A stretch of 33,338 bases of DNA, taken from Paenibacillus sp. (GTDB lineage: Bacteria > Bacillota > Bacilli > Paenibacillales > YIM-B00363). Under the pieces are notes generated by a model. It saw only the letters and a program-made list of their open reading frames with translations. It ran no database searches and was not told the DNA's origin. The stretch is taken from positions 1 through 33,338 of the forward strand of contig JAPSKX010000032.1 in NCBI GenBank assembly GCA_031181325.1, read 5' to 3'. The position numbers and the translations under genes are program-made. Numbering within the stretch: position 1 is the stretch's first letter; each line of letters opens with the position of its first letter. This document shows positions 7,842-16,326 of the stretch, piece after piece.

Positions 7842-8577
7842 AGATGGAATCCTCCGTTTTTATTTTCATAGATGCTGCGTGTTTGCGGTATTCGTTCCCG
7901 TATTTCGAGAAGCTCGTTCGGAACATGCGATGTTCCGAGAGCAGCCTCGCCAGCCAGAGCGGGATCGTCTTCTCCGCCTTGACTTCCATGAGCCACAGCC
8001 CGGACGGGAGCAGCTGCTCCCCGTGATCCCCGGCTTCCAGACGCAACTCGGTGCGACGGTGCCGGATATTCGTGTCGAACGTAATGCGGAGGTCCCGGTC
8101 GTCTATGGCGAACAGCGCCTTCCGGTCGTACGCGAGATACGTCTTCGGCTCCAAGTCGTATCGCTGCAAGAAATAGTGGATTTCCGACACGACCTGCAGG
8201 TTCATGTAGTCCTTCGGCTCGGGCGCTTCCCCCGTCCGGACGAATTCGTACGCTTCGGGAAGCCGAAGCGCCGTCCGCCGCTTGTTGACGAGGCCGAACA
8301 CCTTCTTCTTCAGCTCCAGGTACGCCTTCCCCTCCGGCTTCGGCACGCCGTACGCCCGCAATCGGAGCTTCTCCTTGTATTTCGGCTTCGCGAGGCTCCT
8401 CCGGATGAGCGCGTCGTCCTTCGTGTCGAAATACAGGTTGCTGATGGAATAAAACGGATGCTGCTTGTTGTATTCGTCGAGCTCCATGTATTCTAACAGC
8501 CGGTCGTAGAACGGCCGGAACGCGGCCTCGTCGAGCAAATACTTGTTTTCGTATCGATTGAACACTTCGATCGCCAT
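7834..8577 (-). CDS. VTC-domain protein (polyphosphate polymerase-like)
   Basis: The 247-residue protein is a complete VTC domain of the CYTH/triphosphate-tunnel superfamily. Basic and acidic residues that line the tunnel can be seen in order: RYENKYLL near 8-15, YFDT near 49-52, EKLRLRAYG near 69-77, YLELKKK near 86-92, AYDRKA, and LMEVKAEK. In yeast Vtc4 this fold makes polyphosphate from ATP. Bacterial stand-alone VTC proteins are presumed to act on nucleoside triphosphates or polyphosphate, but their product is not settled. It is first in a minus-strand operon with DUF4956 (8-bp overlap) and the beta-helix lipoprotein. The ribosome binding site before the ATG at 8577 is weak (GAGAGGG, 11 bases away). 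Confidence 0.85.
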   Translation of the reverse strand: MAIEVFNRYENKYLLDEAAFRPFYDRLLEYMELDEYNKQHPFYSISNLYFDTKDDALIRRSLAKPKYKEKLRLRAYGVPKPEGKAYLELKKKVFGLVNKRRTALRLPEAYEFVRTGEAPEPKDYMNLQVVSEIHYFLQRYDLEPKTYLAYDRKALFAIDDRDLRITFDTNIRHRRTELRLEAGDHGEQLLPSGLWLMEVKAEKTIPLWLARLLSEHRMFRTSFSKYGNEYRKHAASMKIKTEDSIYA

Positions 8578-8720
8578 GCGGCTTGCACCCTCTCTTCCTC
8601 GTTTTCGTTTACAACTTGTTTACTTTTCGAAGTATAGGCCCTGAATCTGAACTCGTCCGGAGCGTTCGCTGAAGGGATGCTGAAAATGAGAAGCGGCGCT
8701 CCCGTCGTACGGACGGAAAG

Positions 8721-8807
8721 CCAGAAAAATTCGGATCGTTCACTGCGGTCGGAGACAAAAGTACAGTTTTTTCACTTCCCGAGGCGCCGGATTCAAGCTA
8801 TCGTGGA
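8721..8807 (+). promoter_or_regulatory. Promoter region of the ABC/catabolic operon with two tandem activator motifs
   Basis: Two copies of the 24-bp motif (AnAAAAnTnC then GnTnnTTCACT) lie at 8721-8744 and 8753-8776, starts 32 bp apart (about three helical turns). The second copy shares 20 of 24 bases with the copy upstream of the beta-helix gene at the left edge. TATCGTGGA (8799-8807) follows TTCACT by 22 bp as a -10-like element, matching TATGGTGGA in the left promoter. The remainder of the 8578-8851 gap, including the presumed minus-strand promoter of the VTC operon, shows nothing I can assign with confidence. Confidence 0.5.
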
Positions 8808-8851
8808 GTCAAACAGGCATACCACGGCCGGAGCGGGGAGGATTGCGCAGC

Positions 8852-9769
8852 ATGCAGCGTTCGAAGACAATGCGTTTTTTCGGCAGGAACATCGAGTTAT
8901 TCACTCTCTCGTTTCCTTCCATCCTTTACATTTTCGTTATGGCGTATCTTCCGATGTTCGGCGTCGTCATCGCGTTCAAAAATTACGTGTACGACAAGGG
9001 CATTTTCGGGAGCGAATGGATCGGGTTCAAAAACTTTGAATTTTTGTTTGTGAGCGAAACCGCTTTCCGCATTACTCGCAACACGGTGTTATACAACTTA
9101 GGGTACATGCTGCTGACGACGGTATCCGCCTTGGCGGTAGCGATTCTGCTGAACGAAATATCCAAGAAGTGGTTGAAGCTGTACCAGACGTCGATGATCC
9201 TGCCTTACTTCTTGTCTTGGGTCGTGATGAGTTACATCGTGATGGCGTTCCTCGATCACCAGAACGGGTTCCTGAACGGGTGGCTGGCATCGGTCGGTCT
9301 CGAAGAGGTGAAGTGGTATTTCGAAGCCAAGTATTGGCCTTATATTCTGAACCTGGTTCACTTATGGAAGGCGATCGGATTTTCGGCGCTGGTGTATTAT
9401 GCCGGCATTCTCGGCATCGACGCCGAGCTGTACGAGGCCGCGAGAATCGACGGGGCGAAGCGTTGGCAGCTGATTACGAACATCACGATTCCGCAGCTGA
9501 CGCCTCTGATCATCATCTTGTTGATCCTGAGCATCGGCAGCATGTTCCGCGGCGACTTCGGCTTGCATTACTTCGTGCCGAACAACAACGGCATGACGTA
9601 CGCGACGACGGATATTATCGATACGTACATCTATCGCGCGCTCAGCGAAATCGGCGACGTCAGTATGGCTTCGGCAGTCGGTCTCTACCAATCGTTCGTC
9701 GGCTTCGTCCTGGTCGTGACGGCGAACTTCATCGTACGGAAAATAAACGAAGACAATTCGTTGTTTTAG
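8852..9769 (+). CDS. ABC sugar transporter permease, LplB/UgpA type
   Basis: The 305-residue protein has six membrane segments and the binding-protein-dependent permease signature EAARIDGAKRWQ...ITIPQL, which contacts the ATPase. ATG at 8852 follows GGAGG by 10 bases; an earlier TTG overlaps the ribosome binding site. The family imports oligosaccharides and related solutes in Firmicutes. It is the first gene of the plus-strand catabolic locus and is followed 15 bp later by its partner permease. No ATP-binding subunit is encoded in the window, as usual for this class, which shares an MsmX-type ATPase encoded elsewhere. Confidence 0.9.
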   Translation: MQRSKTMRFFGRNIELFTLSFPSILYIFVMAYLPMFGVVIAFKNYVYDKGIFGSEWIGFKNFEFLFVSETAFRITRNTVLYNLGYMLLTTVSALAVAILLNEISKKWLKLYQTSMILPYFLSWVVMSYIVMAFLDHQNGFLNGWLASVGLEEVKWYFEAKYWPYILNLVHLWKAIGFSALVYYAGILGIDAELYEAARIDGAKRWQLITNITIPQLTPLIIILLILSIGSMFRGDFGLHYFVPNNNGMTYATTDIIDTYIYRALSEIGDVSMASAVGLYQSFVGFVLVVTANFIVRKINEDNSLF

Positions 9770-9784
9770 GAGGGAGAGGAGCCC

Positions 9785-10672
9785 GTGCAAACCAACAACC
9801 GATGGTTTTCGTTGGCGGTCCACGCCATATTCGTTGCGATCACGATCTCGATGCTCGTCCCCTTCGCCTTGGTCATCATGATTTCGTTATCCGACGAGCA
9901 ATCGATCCTTCGCAACGGGTTTCAGCTGATCCCGGAAATCATTACGACGTCGGCGTACGAATATTTCCTCAAGACGCCGGACACGATTGTTAACGCTTAC
10001 GGCGTAACGATCACGGTCAGCGTGATCGGCACCGCGATCAGCTTGGTGCTCACCTCGATTTTGGGGTATACGTTGTCGAGGAAAGACTACGGCCTGAATC
10101 GAATCACTTCGTTTTATGTGTTCTTTACGATGCTGTTCAACGGGGGGCTCGTTCCGTTTTATATTTTGATGACCCAGTATCTGCATCTGAAGGATACGAT
10201 CTGGGCGTTGATAGTGCCGGGCTTGCTCAGTCCGTTCTACGTGCTCATTATGAAGGGGTTCATGTCCAAGATTCCGACCGAAATTATCGAGTCGGCCAAG
10301 GTGGAGGGGGCGCGGGAGTGGCGAATTTACTTGCAGCTGATCCTGCCGCTGTCGAAGCCGGCGCTCGCGACGTTAGGGTTGTTCATCATGTTTAACTATT
10401 GGAACGAGTGGTTCAACGCGATGCTGTTCATCAACACGCAAGATCTCGTGCCGCTGCAGCTGCTGCTGGTGCGGACGATGAATACGCTCGACTTCATTAC
10501 GTCGCGACCCGAGTTCGCCACCGCGATGGTGTCGTTCGATATGTCGCAATTCCCGAAGACGTCGGCCAAGTTCGCGGTCGTCGTGCTGTCGGCGGGACCG
10601 ATGCTGCTCGTCTTCCCGTTCTTCCAACGGTTCTTCGTGAAGGGCTTGACGGTCGGCGCGATCAAAGGGTAA
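9785..10672 (+). CDS. ABC sugar transporter permease, YtcP/CarB type
   Basis: The 295-residue second permease has six membrane segments. Its ATPase-contact motif is ESAKVEGAREWRIY...ILPLSKP and its C-terminus is FFQRFFVKGLTVGAIKG, typical of YtcP/LplC proteins. GTG at 9785 follows AGGAGGGAGAGGAG. It forms the membrane channel together with the gene 15 bp upstream and works with the lipoprotein gene 118 bp downstream. The substrate is presumably the oligosaccharide handled by the downstream enzymes. Confidence 0.9.
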   Translation: MQTNNRWFSLAVHAIFVAITISMLVPFALVIMISLSDEQSILRNGFQLIPEIITTSAYEYFLKTPDTIVNAYGVTITVSVIGTAISLVLTSILGYTLSRKDYGLNRITSFYVFFTMLFNGGLVPFYILMTQYLHLKDTIWALIVPGLLSPFYVLIMKGFMSKIPTEIIESAKVEGAREWRIYLQLILPLSKPALATLGLFIMFNYWNEWFNAMLFINTQDLVPLQLLLVRTMNTLDFITSRPEFATAMVSFDMSQFPKTSAKFAVVVLSAGPMLLVFPFFQRFFVKGLTVGAIKG

Positions 10673-10696
10673 GGAAACCCGTAGAGTCGATAACGT

Positions 10697-10746
10697 ATGA
10701 AACGCGGGAAGGAGGGGGACGGAAGGAAGCGGATCGTACGTTTCAT
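10697..10746 (+). other. Inverted repeat between permease and binding-protein genes
   Basis: ATGAAACG (10697-10704) and CGTTTCAT (10739-10746) can pair around a purine-rich 34-nt loop. It may act as an RNA processing or stabilising stem that raises expression of the binding protein. It has no T-tract, so it is not a terminator. Confidence 0.3.
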
Positions 10747-10790
10747 TTCATAGTATTCTATCCCGATAGATTGCCAAGGAGGGTTTCAAG

Positions 10791-12344
10791 TTGAAACATG
10801 CCATGGAAAACAAAAAGAAAATGTCTTGGACGATGATGCTCGCGGTATGCACGGCGCTCGCTACGGCGCTGGCCGGCTGCTCCGGCTCGTCCGCGGGCAC
10901 GACGAATCCGACCGAGGAGAAGCCGAACGACGCCGCGGCTCCCGCCGACGCGACGACGCCGGCCGCGCCGGGCGACGCCGAGCCGGAGCTGGAGCCGGTC
11001 GAGCTGACCTGGTACTATCCGCAAAATCAAGCGCATATCGATCAAGCCGTCGTGAACGAAGCCGTCAACAAGATTACGAAAGAAAAAATCAACGCGACGA
11101 TTAAGCTCATGCCGATCGACTTCGGCACGTACGAGCAGAAGCTGAACACGATTGTGGCGTCCAACGAAGCGATCGACATCATCTGGACGTCGGGCTGGCT
11201 GTTCTCCTTCGCCAACAATCAGCGGAAGGGCGTATTCCAGCCGCTGGACGATCTGCTGAAAGAACACGGACAAAAATTGTACGATTCGATGGAGGAGAAG
11301 TTCTGGAACGACGCGAAGATCGACGGTCAGATTTACGCGGTGCCGAACTACCAAATTTCCGCCAACCGCGCGGGCTTGGTTCTGCAGAAGCGGTTCGTGG
11401 ACAAATACAACCTCGACCTCAGCACGATCAAGAAAATCGACGACATCGAGCCGTTCCTGAAGCAAATCAAAGAGAACGAGCCCGGCATCGTGCCGTTCGG
11501 CACGACGAGAGGCTTCTACACTCCCTTCATTTACGGCATCGATGCGAAAGTGAGGGTGTACAAGAATGATCCGACGCACACCGTGCTGCCGGAAGTGACG
11601 AAAGAAATGCGGGAAAACTTCAAGCTGGTGCACTCCTGGTATTCCCAAGGTCTGATCAACGAGGACGCCGCGACGCTGAAGTCCGCCGCGGACGCCTACA
11701 ACAAAGGGAACACGGCGGTTTGGTTCGACTTCACCGGCAAGCCGGGCTCCGAGGTGGAGTTCAGCGCGGCGATCGGCGGCGAAGAGGTCGTTCTCCATCC
11801 GCTCGCGAAGGCGGTGTTCACCGGCGCGGGCAGCACGATGAACGCGATCAGCCGCACGTCCAAAAATCCGGAGCGCGCGATGATGTTCCTCGAGCTCGTC
11901 AACACGGATAAAGAGCTGTACAACACGCTCGTGTACGGCATCGAAGGCAAGCACTACGAGAAGACGACGGGCAACTTCATTAAGACGAATCCGGAGTCGG
12001 GGTACTTCACGAACACGGACTGGGTATTCGGCAACATTCGCAACGAATACTTGCCGGAGGGAGCGCCCGCGGACAAGTTGGAGCAGACGGCCGCGATCAA
12101 TGCGGAGGCGGAAGTTTCGCCGTATAACGGCTTCGTCTTCAACACCGACCCCGTCAAGACGGAAACCGCGAACGTGAAGGCCGTCAACGACGAATATTAC
12201 GCCGCGCTCGCGAGCGGCACGCTCGATCCGGAAGAGTACCTGCCGATATACGAAGAGAAGCTGGAGAAGGCCGGCACGGAAGTCATCCGGGCCGAGACGC
12301 AGAAGCAGCTGAACGAATGGTTGGCGGCGAACGGCAAGAAGTAA
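10791..12344 (+). CDS. Extracellular solute-binding lipoprotein with DUF3502 C-terminus
   Basis: The 517-residue lipoprotein has a signal peptide ending in lipobox LAGC (Cys30) and a disordered Ala/Pro/Asp linker (about 31-65). A type 1 solute-binding domain beginning ELTWYYPQNQAH follows, and the last 70 residues match the DUF3502 region typical of LplA-like Paenibacillus binding proteins (PYNGFVFNTDPVKTE...EEYLPIYEEKL). TTG at 10791 is the likely start: AAGGAGGG lies 7 bases upstream, while the next ATG is too far. It delivers substrate to the two permeases encoded just upstream. Aromatic residues in the mature domain suit sugar stacking, but the ligand is not predictable. Confidence 0.9.
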   Translation: MKHAMENKKKMSWTMMLAVCTALATALAGCSGSSAGTTNPTEEKPNDAAAPADATTPAAPGDAEPELEPVELTWYYPQNQAHIDQAVVNEAVNKITKEKINATIKLMPIDFGTYEQKLNTIVASNEAIDIIWTSGWLFSFANNQRKGVFQPLDDLLKEHGQKLYDSMEEKFWNDAKIDGQIYAVPNYQISANRAGLVLQKRFVDKYNLDLSTIKKIDDIEPFLKQIKENEPGIVPFGTTRGFYTPFIYGIDAKVRVYKNDPTHTVLPEVTKEMRENFKLVHSWYSQGLINEDAATLKSAADAYNKGNTAVWFDFTGKPGSEVEFSAAIGGEEVVLHPLAKAVFTGAGSTMNAISRTSKNPERAMMFLELVNTDKELYNTLVYGIEGKHYEKTTGNFIKTNPESGYFTNTDWVFGNIRNEYLPEGAPADKLEQTAAINAEAEVSPYNGFVFNTDPVKTETANVKAVNDEYYAALASGTLDPEEYLPIYEEKLEKAGTEVIRAETQKQLNEWLAANGKK

Positions 12345-12364
12345 GAACGACCGAAGATACGAAG

Positions 12365-12405
12365 CGGGAATAGATTGGACCATCCGATCTATTCTCGTTC
12401 TTTTT
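12365..12405 (+). terminator. Terminator or attenuator after the binding-protein gene
   Basis: CGGGAATAGAT (12365-12375) pairs with ATCTATTCTCG (12387-12397), 11 pairs with one G-U, and is followed by TTCTTTTT. It lies only about 15 bp upstream of the next start codon, so it probably lowers expression of the enzyme genes relative to the binding protein. Confidence 0.65.
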
Positions 12406-12420
12406 CAAGGAGGAGCCTAC

Positions 12421-13407
12421 ATGAAAATCGCTTTACTGCAGAGGAAGGACGTACGGGAAAAGGTGTTCGGCGCGCAGCATCTCGAGTTATTGCGGGAATG
12501 GGGGGACGTCGCGCTGAACGAATCGAACGCCAACCCTAGCGAGGAAGAAGCCTGCGCCCTCATCGCCGGCGCGGACGTCGCGATCACCTCGTGGGGATGC
12601 GGGCCGCTCACGGAGCGGGTGCTGGACGCCGCGCCGAACTTGAAGCTGGTGCTCCACGCCGCCGGCACGGTGAAGCCGATCGTCACGGACGCGTTGTGGA
12701 GCCGGGGCGTCCGGGTATCCAACGCGACGGAAGCGCTCGGCAAGGGCGTCGCGGAGACGGCGCTCGGCTTTACGATCGTATCCTTGAAGGATATGTGGCG
12801 CCTCGGCCGGGAGACGCGCGACGGCGGCTGGGACCCCGGCCCCCGCGTGCGGGAAGTATACGGCCTCACGGTCGGCGTCGTCGGCGCCGGGCGGGCGGGC
12901 TCCCATTACGTCAAGCTGATGCGCAATTTCGACGTGCGGATCGTCCTGTACGACCCGTTCGTCAGCGCGGAGAGAGCCCGGGAGATGGGGGCGGAGAAGG
13001 TCGAGCTGGAGACGCTGCTGCGAGAAAGCGACGTCGTCTCGATTCATCTTCCGTCGCTGCCGGAGACGTACCATATGTTCGACGCGTCGCGGCTCGCGAT
13101 GATGAAGGACGACTGCGTGCTGATCAATACGGCGAGGGGCTCCGTCATCGACGAAGACGCGTTGGTCGCCGAGCTGAGCAAGGGCAGGCTGTACGCCTGC
13201 TTGGACGTCACCGAACCGGAGCCGCCGGCGGAGGATCATCCGTTCCGAAGGCTGCCGAACGTGACGCTGACGCCGCATATCGCCGGGGCCGTCAACAACG
13301 GGATGGGGCGAATCGCGCAGTCGGCGATCGACGACTTGAAGGCGTATATCGAAGGCAGACCGCTATCCGGCGAAGTGCGCGCGGAGCAGATGCACCTGTT
13401 AGCGTAA
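12421..13407 (+). CDS. D-isomer-specific 2-hydroxyacid dehydrogenase
   Basis: The 328-residue protein has the split catalytic domain and central Rossmann domain of the family. The dinucleotide motif VGAGRAG is at 154-160 and the acidic residue after strand two is in YDPF, favouring NAD(H). Catalytic residues can be assigned: Arg239 (NTARGSV), Glu265 (LDVTEPEPP) and His286 (TPHIAG). Such enzymes interconvert 2-keto and D-2-hydroxy acids. Here it could oxidise or reduce a sugar acid made by the enolase-superfamily enzyme in the same cluster. It begins a run of enzyme genes after the attenuator hairpin, with GGAGG before ATG. Substrate unknown. Confidence 0.87.
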   Translation: MKIALLQRKDVREKVFGAQHLELLREWGDVALNESNANPSEEEACALIAGADVAITSWGCGPLTERVLDAAPNLKLVLHAAGTVKPIVTDALWSRGVRVSNATEALGKGVAETALGFTIVSLKDMWRLGRETRDGGWDPGPRVREVYGLTVGVVGAGRAGSHYVKLMRNFDVRIVLYDPFVSAERAREMGAEKVELETLLRESDVVSIHLPSLPETYHMFDASRLAMMKDDCVLINTARGSVIDEDALVAELSKGRLYACLDVTEPEPPAEDHPFRRLPNVTLTPHIAGAVNNGMGRIAQSAIDDLKAYIEGRPLSGEVRAEQMHLLA

Positions 13408-13443
13408 TAAGGAAGTTTTATTAAGGACGGAGGGCTTTCAGTC

Positions 13444-15330
13444 ATGCAGCATCTTAATGAGATTCGATTCGACCGGGCCGCGGTGCAGGTCGCGTTCGAC
13501 GGCGGTACGTATTCGGGCGAAGCCGCCGACGCCGCCGAAGAGCGGCCGGACGGAAGCCGAACCTGGCGCTGGTCAAGCTTGACGTTGTCCCTGACGGTCG
13601 GCCAAGACGGGATGCGGACCGTGACCGTACGCAACGACGGCGGGAAGGACATCCGCTTGACGTCGATCGGTCTGGAGTGGCGGCCGGTTCGGGGAGGGCC
13701 GAATCTGGATGCGCGGGAATACGTGCAGCTGCATCATCCCGCGACGTTCGAAGGGTTGGCGGGCGTACGCCCGCTCCACCGCCCGAACGATTGGGCGGAT
13801 CCCGCGGATATTTCGGGCATGGTGACCGTGCTGTCGCGCCGGCGTCCCGGAGAAGCGCTCCTGCTCGGAGCGCTTCCGCCGTACGGCGATTGCTTCGTCA
13901 GCTTTCCGATCCTTCACGAGTTCCCGCATCGGGACGGCGCCTTCGGGATCGCGGCGCGTCTCGGCGTTCCTCGCCGTCTCGCGGCGGGCGAGTCGCTCGC
14001 GCTGGCGCATCTGGTCGCGCTGCACGGAACGGACGGCGTCGCGCTGCTCGACCGGTACGCGTCGCTGCTCAGGGACCGGCTGCCTTCCTCGATCTTCCCC
14101 GAGCGGCGCATGACCGGATGGAACTCCTGGGATTACTACGCCGGGGCCGTCGCGGAGGACGATCTCGTCGTCAACGCGAGAGCGGCGCGCGAACGGTGGG
14201 GAGCCGGGGCGCTCGACTATGTCGTGATCGACGAAGGCTACGAGCGCCAATGGGGCGTCTGGGAAGCGGGGTGGAAGTTCCCGAGCGGATTGAAGGCGTT
14301 TTGCGATCGGATTCGCGAAACCGGATCCGAGCCCGGCATCTGGACGGCGCCGCTGCTCGTCAACGTCTATACGCCCTTGTACCGGGACCACCCGGATTGG
14401 TTCGCGGGCGACGCGGAAGGAAATCCGTATGTAGTCAGTATGGGGTACGGCTCCATGGTTCTGCTCGACATCACGCATCCGGACGTACGCGCGCACTTGA
14501 GATCGGTATTTACGGAACTGCGGTCGGCGGGCTTTACGTATTTCAAATGCGATTTCGCCCAGTATTTGATGGGCGCCGTTCGCTTCGCCCGAGACGACGT
14601 CACGCCCGCGGGGATGATCCGCGAGCTGTTCCTGCTCATTCGAGAGGCGATCGGGGAAGACGCGTATTTGCTCGCCTGCGGCGCGCCGTACGAATCGGTC
14701 GTCGGCATCGCGAACGCGCACCGGACGACCGGCGACACGCATCATTATTGGAGTCACATCAGGCAAAACATTCGCTCGATGCTGGCGCGTTGGTGGATGC
14801 AAGGCGCGGTCGGCAACGCCGACCCCGACTTCGCGATCGTTCGATGCGAGAGCACGACGGACGACCGCCGTCTGAGCCGGCGCCTCGCGAAGTCGCCGTG
14901 GCGGAGAGGCGGGAACTTCTATACGGGGCGGGAGATGAACGAGGAGGAAGCGAAGACGCTGCTTCTCGCTTGTTACGCGGGCGGCGGCGACATGGTGTTC
15001 AGCGACGCGCTGCCGCTGCTCAACGAGCGCGGGCTCGCGCTGCTGGACGCGATGCTTCAGGAGCCCGTCGGTCGCGGCGTGCCGCTCAACCTGTTCGACT
15101 GGGACGGGGACGATCTGCCGATCGTCGAGGCGCGAGGGAAGGGGCGCACGCTGCTCGTCTTGTTCAACCTGAGCGACGACTATCGAAGCGCGAAGCTCCC
15201 GCCGCCTTACGCCGGGCGGAAAGGCGCGTACGAGGAGTTCTGGACCGGGGAACGCGTCGATACGCTCGAGGGAGGGGACATCCCCCTGGCCCCGCATTCC
15301 GCGAAGGCTTGGTGGGTGTACGAAGCTTAA
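13444..15330 (+). CDS. Clan GH-D (alpha-galactosidase-like, GH36-type) glycoside hydrolase
   Basis: The 628-residue enzyme has an N-terminal beta-sandwich (about 1-215), a TIM barrel (about 222-540) and a small C-terminal beta domain. Barrel motifs are GWNSW at 225-229, DYVVIDEGYE near 258, KFPSGLKAF near 278 and PGIWTAP near 297. The nucleophile is likely Asp370 (YFKCDF) and the acid/base Asp431 (RTTGDTHHYW). No signal peptide is present, so it acts in the cytoplasm on imported oligosaccharide. The usual KWD of characterised alpha-galactosidases is KCD here, and the family is divergent, so linkage and sugar are uncertain. It is followed 20 bp later by the nitrilase-type gene. Confidence 0.82.
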   Translation: MQHLNEIRFDRAAVQVAFDGGTYSGEAADAAEERPDGSRTWRWSSLTLSLTVGQDGMRTVTVRNDGGKDIRLTSIGLEWRPVRGGPNLDAREYVQLHHPATFEGLAGVRPLHRPNDWADPADISGMVTVLSRRRPGEALLLGALPPYGDCFVSFPILHEFPHRDGAFGIAARLGVPRRLAAGESLALAHLVALHGTDGVALLDRYASLLRDRLPSSIFPERRMTGWNSWDYYAGAVAEDDLVVNARAARERWGAGALDYVVIDEGYERQWGVWEAGWKFPSGLKAFCDRIRETGSEPGIWTAPLLVNVYTPLYRDHPDWFAGDAEGNPYVVSMGYGSMVLLDITHPDVRAHLRSVFTELRSAGFTYFKCDFAQYLMGAVRFARDDVTPAGMIRELFLLIREAIGEDAYLLACGAPYESVVGIANAHRTTGDTHHYWSHIRQNIRSMLARWWMQGAVGNADPDFAIVRCESTTDDRRLSRRLAKSPWRRGGNFYTGREMNEEEAKTLLLACYAGGGDMVFSDALPLLNERGLALLDAMLQEPVGRGVPLNLFDWDGDDLPIVEARGKGRTLLVLFNLSDDYRSAKLPPPYAGRKGAYEEFWTGERVDTLEGGDIPLAPHSAKAWWVYEA

Positions 15331-15350
15331 CGTCTTAAGGAGGGGCTGCA

Positions 15351-16304
15351 ATGGCCAACTACGTGACGATCGCTTGCGTCGGGCCGAGGCCGTACCGCAT
15401 CGAAGCGGACGTGCCGCCCGAAGAAGCGCTGGAGCGCATGATGGGGCACTGGAGGCATCACTTGGACAACGTGCTGCCCGACCGGCCGGACCTGATCGTG
15501 CTGCCGGAGGCGTGCGACCGCCCGGACGTGACGGCGTATCCGCTGGATCGCCGCCTTGCGTACTACCGAACGCGAGGCGACCGATTCCGGGATATGCTCG
15601 CGGACATCGCCGCGCGGCACCGCTGCTACATCGCGTACCCGTCGCATACGGAGGCCGAGGACGGCAGCTGGCGCAACGCCGTGCAGCTGATCGATCGCGA
15701 GGGTCTCGCGATGGGTGCCTACACGAAGAACTATTTGGTGCCCGACGAATTCTCGAAGACGAATATTTTGTACGGGTCCGACGCAAGCGTGTTCGAGTGC
15801 GACTTCGGGAGAGTGGGCGCCGCCATCTGCTTCGATCTCAACTTCGACGAGCTGCGGCTGCGCTACGCGAAGGAGAAGCTCGACGTCATCGTCTTCCCGT
15901 CCATGTATCACGGCGGCGCCATGCAAGGCTATTGGGCGTATTCGTGCAGGGCGTATTTCGCGGGGGCGATCGCGGGGCTGCCTTGCACGGTAGTGACGCC
16001 GCTCGGCGAGACGGCGGCGCATAGCACGAACTATTACCCGTTCGTCACCGCGCGCGTCAATCTGGATTACGCGGTGCTGCATATCGACGAGAACGGGGCG
16101 CGCTTCCGCGACATGAAGCGAAAGTACGGCCCCAAGATCAAAATCCACGATCCGGGATATTTGGGCTGCGTGCTGCTGACGAGCGAGACCGAGGAGTTCA
16201 CCGTGGACGACGTCATCGCGGAATACGGCTTGGAGCCGATCGACGATTACTTCCGACGCGCGGAAGCGGAACGGCTGAAGCCGGGACGGATGGTCGGGCA
16301 TTGA
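15351..16304 (+). CDS. Carbon-nitrogen hydrolase (nitrilase superfamily)
   Basis: The 317-residue protein has the Glu-Lys-Cys triad of the superfamily: Glu53 in IVLPEA, Lys126 in AYTKNY and Cys160 in AAICFDLNF. Members hydrolyse amides, carbamoyl groups or nitriles in the cytoplasm. Such an enzyme inside a sugar-uptake operon is unusual and suggests that the substrate carries an amide or N-carbamoyl group, or that it acts on an amidated sugar acid. It lies 20 bp after the GH-D gene and 22 bp before the enolase-superfamily gene, with AGGAGG before ATG. The specific reaction cannot be told from sequence. Confidence 0.85.
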   Translation: MANYVTIACVGPRPYRIEADVPPEEALERMMGHWRHHLDNVLPDRPDLIVLPEACDRPDVTAYPLDRRLAYYRTRGDRFRDMLADIAARHRCYIAYPSHTEAEDGSWRNAVQLIDREGLAMGAYTKNYLVPDEFSKTNILYGSDASVFECDFGRVGAAICFDLNFDELRLRYAKEKLDVIVFPSMYHGGAMQGYWAYSCRAYFAGAIAGLPCTVVTPLGETAAHSTNYYPFVTARVNLDYAVLHIDENGARFRDMKRKYGPKIKIHDPGYLGCVLLTSETEEFTVDDVIAEYGLEPIDDYFRRAEAERLKPGRMVGH

Positions 16305-16326
16305 ACGCCAAGGGGGGACGACGGCA

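Noticed and set aside
10758-12383. 541-codon minus frame opposite the binding-protein gene
   Set aside because: Shadow frame; the plus-strand lipoprotein has a lipobox, a DUF3502 end and a good ribosome binding site.
13573-15786. 737-codon open frame opposite the GH-D gene
   Set aside because: Antisense shadow caused by high GC; composition is Arg/Pro/Ala-rich with no recognisable domain, while the plus frame has a full glycosidase active site.
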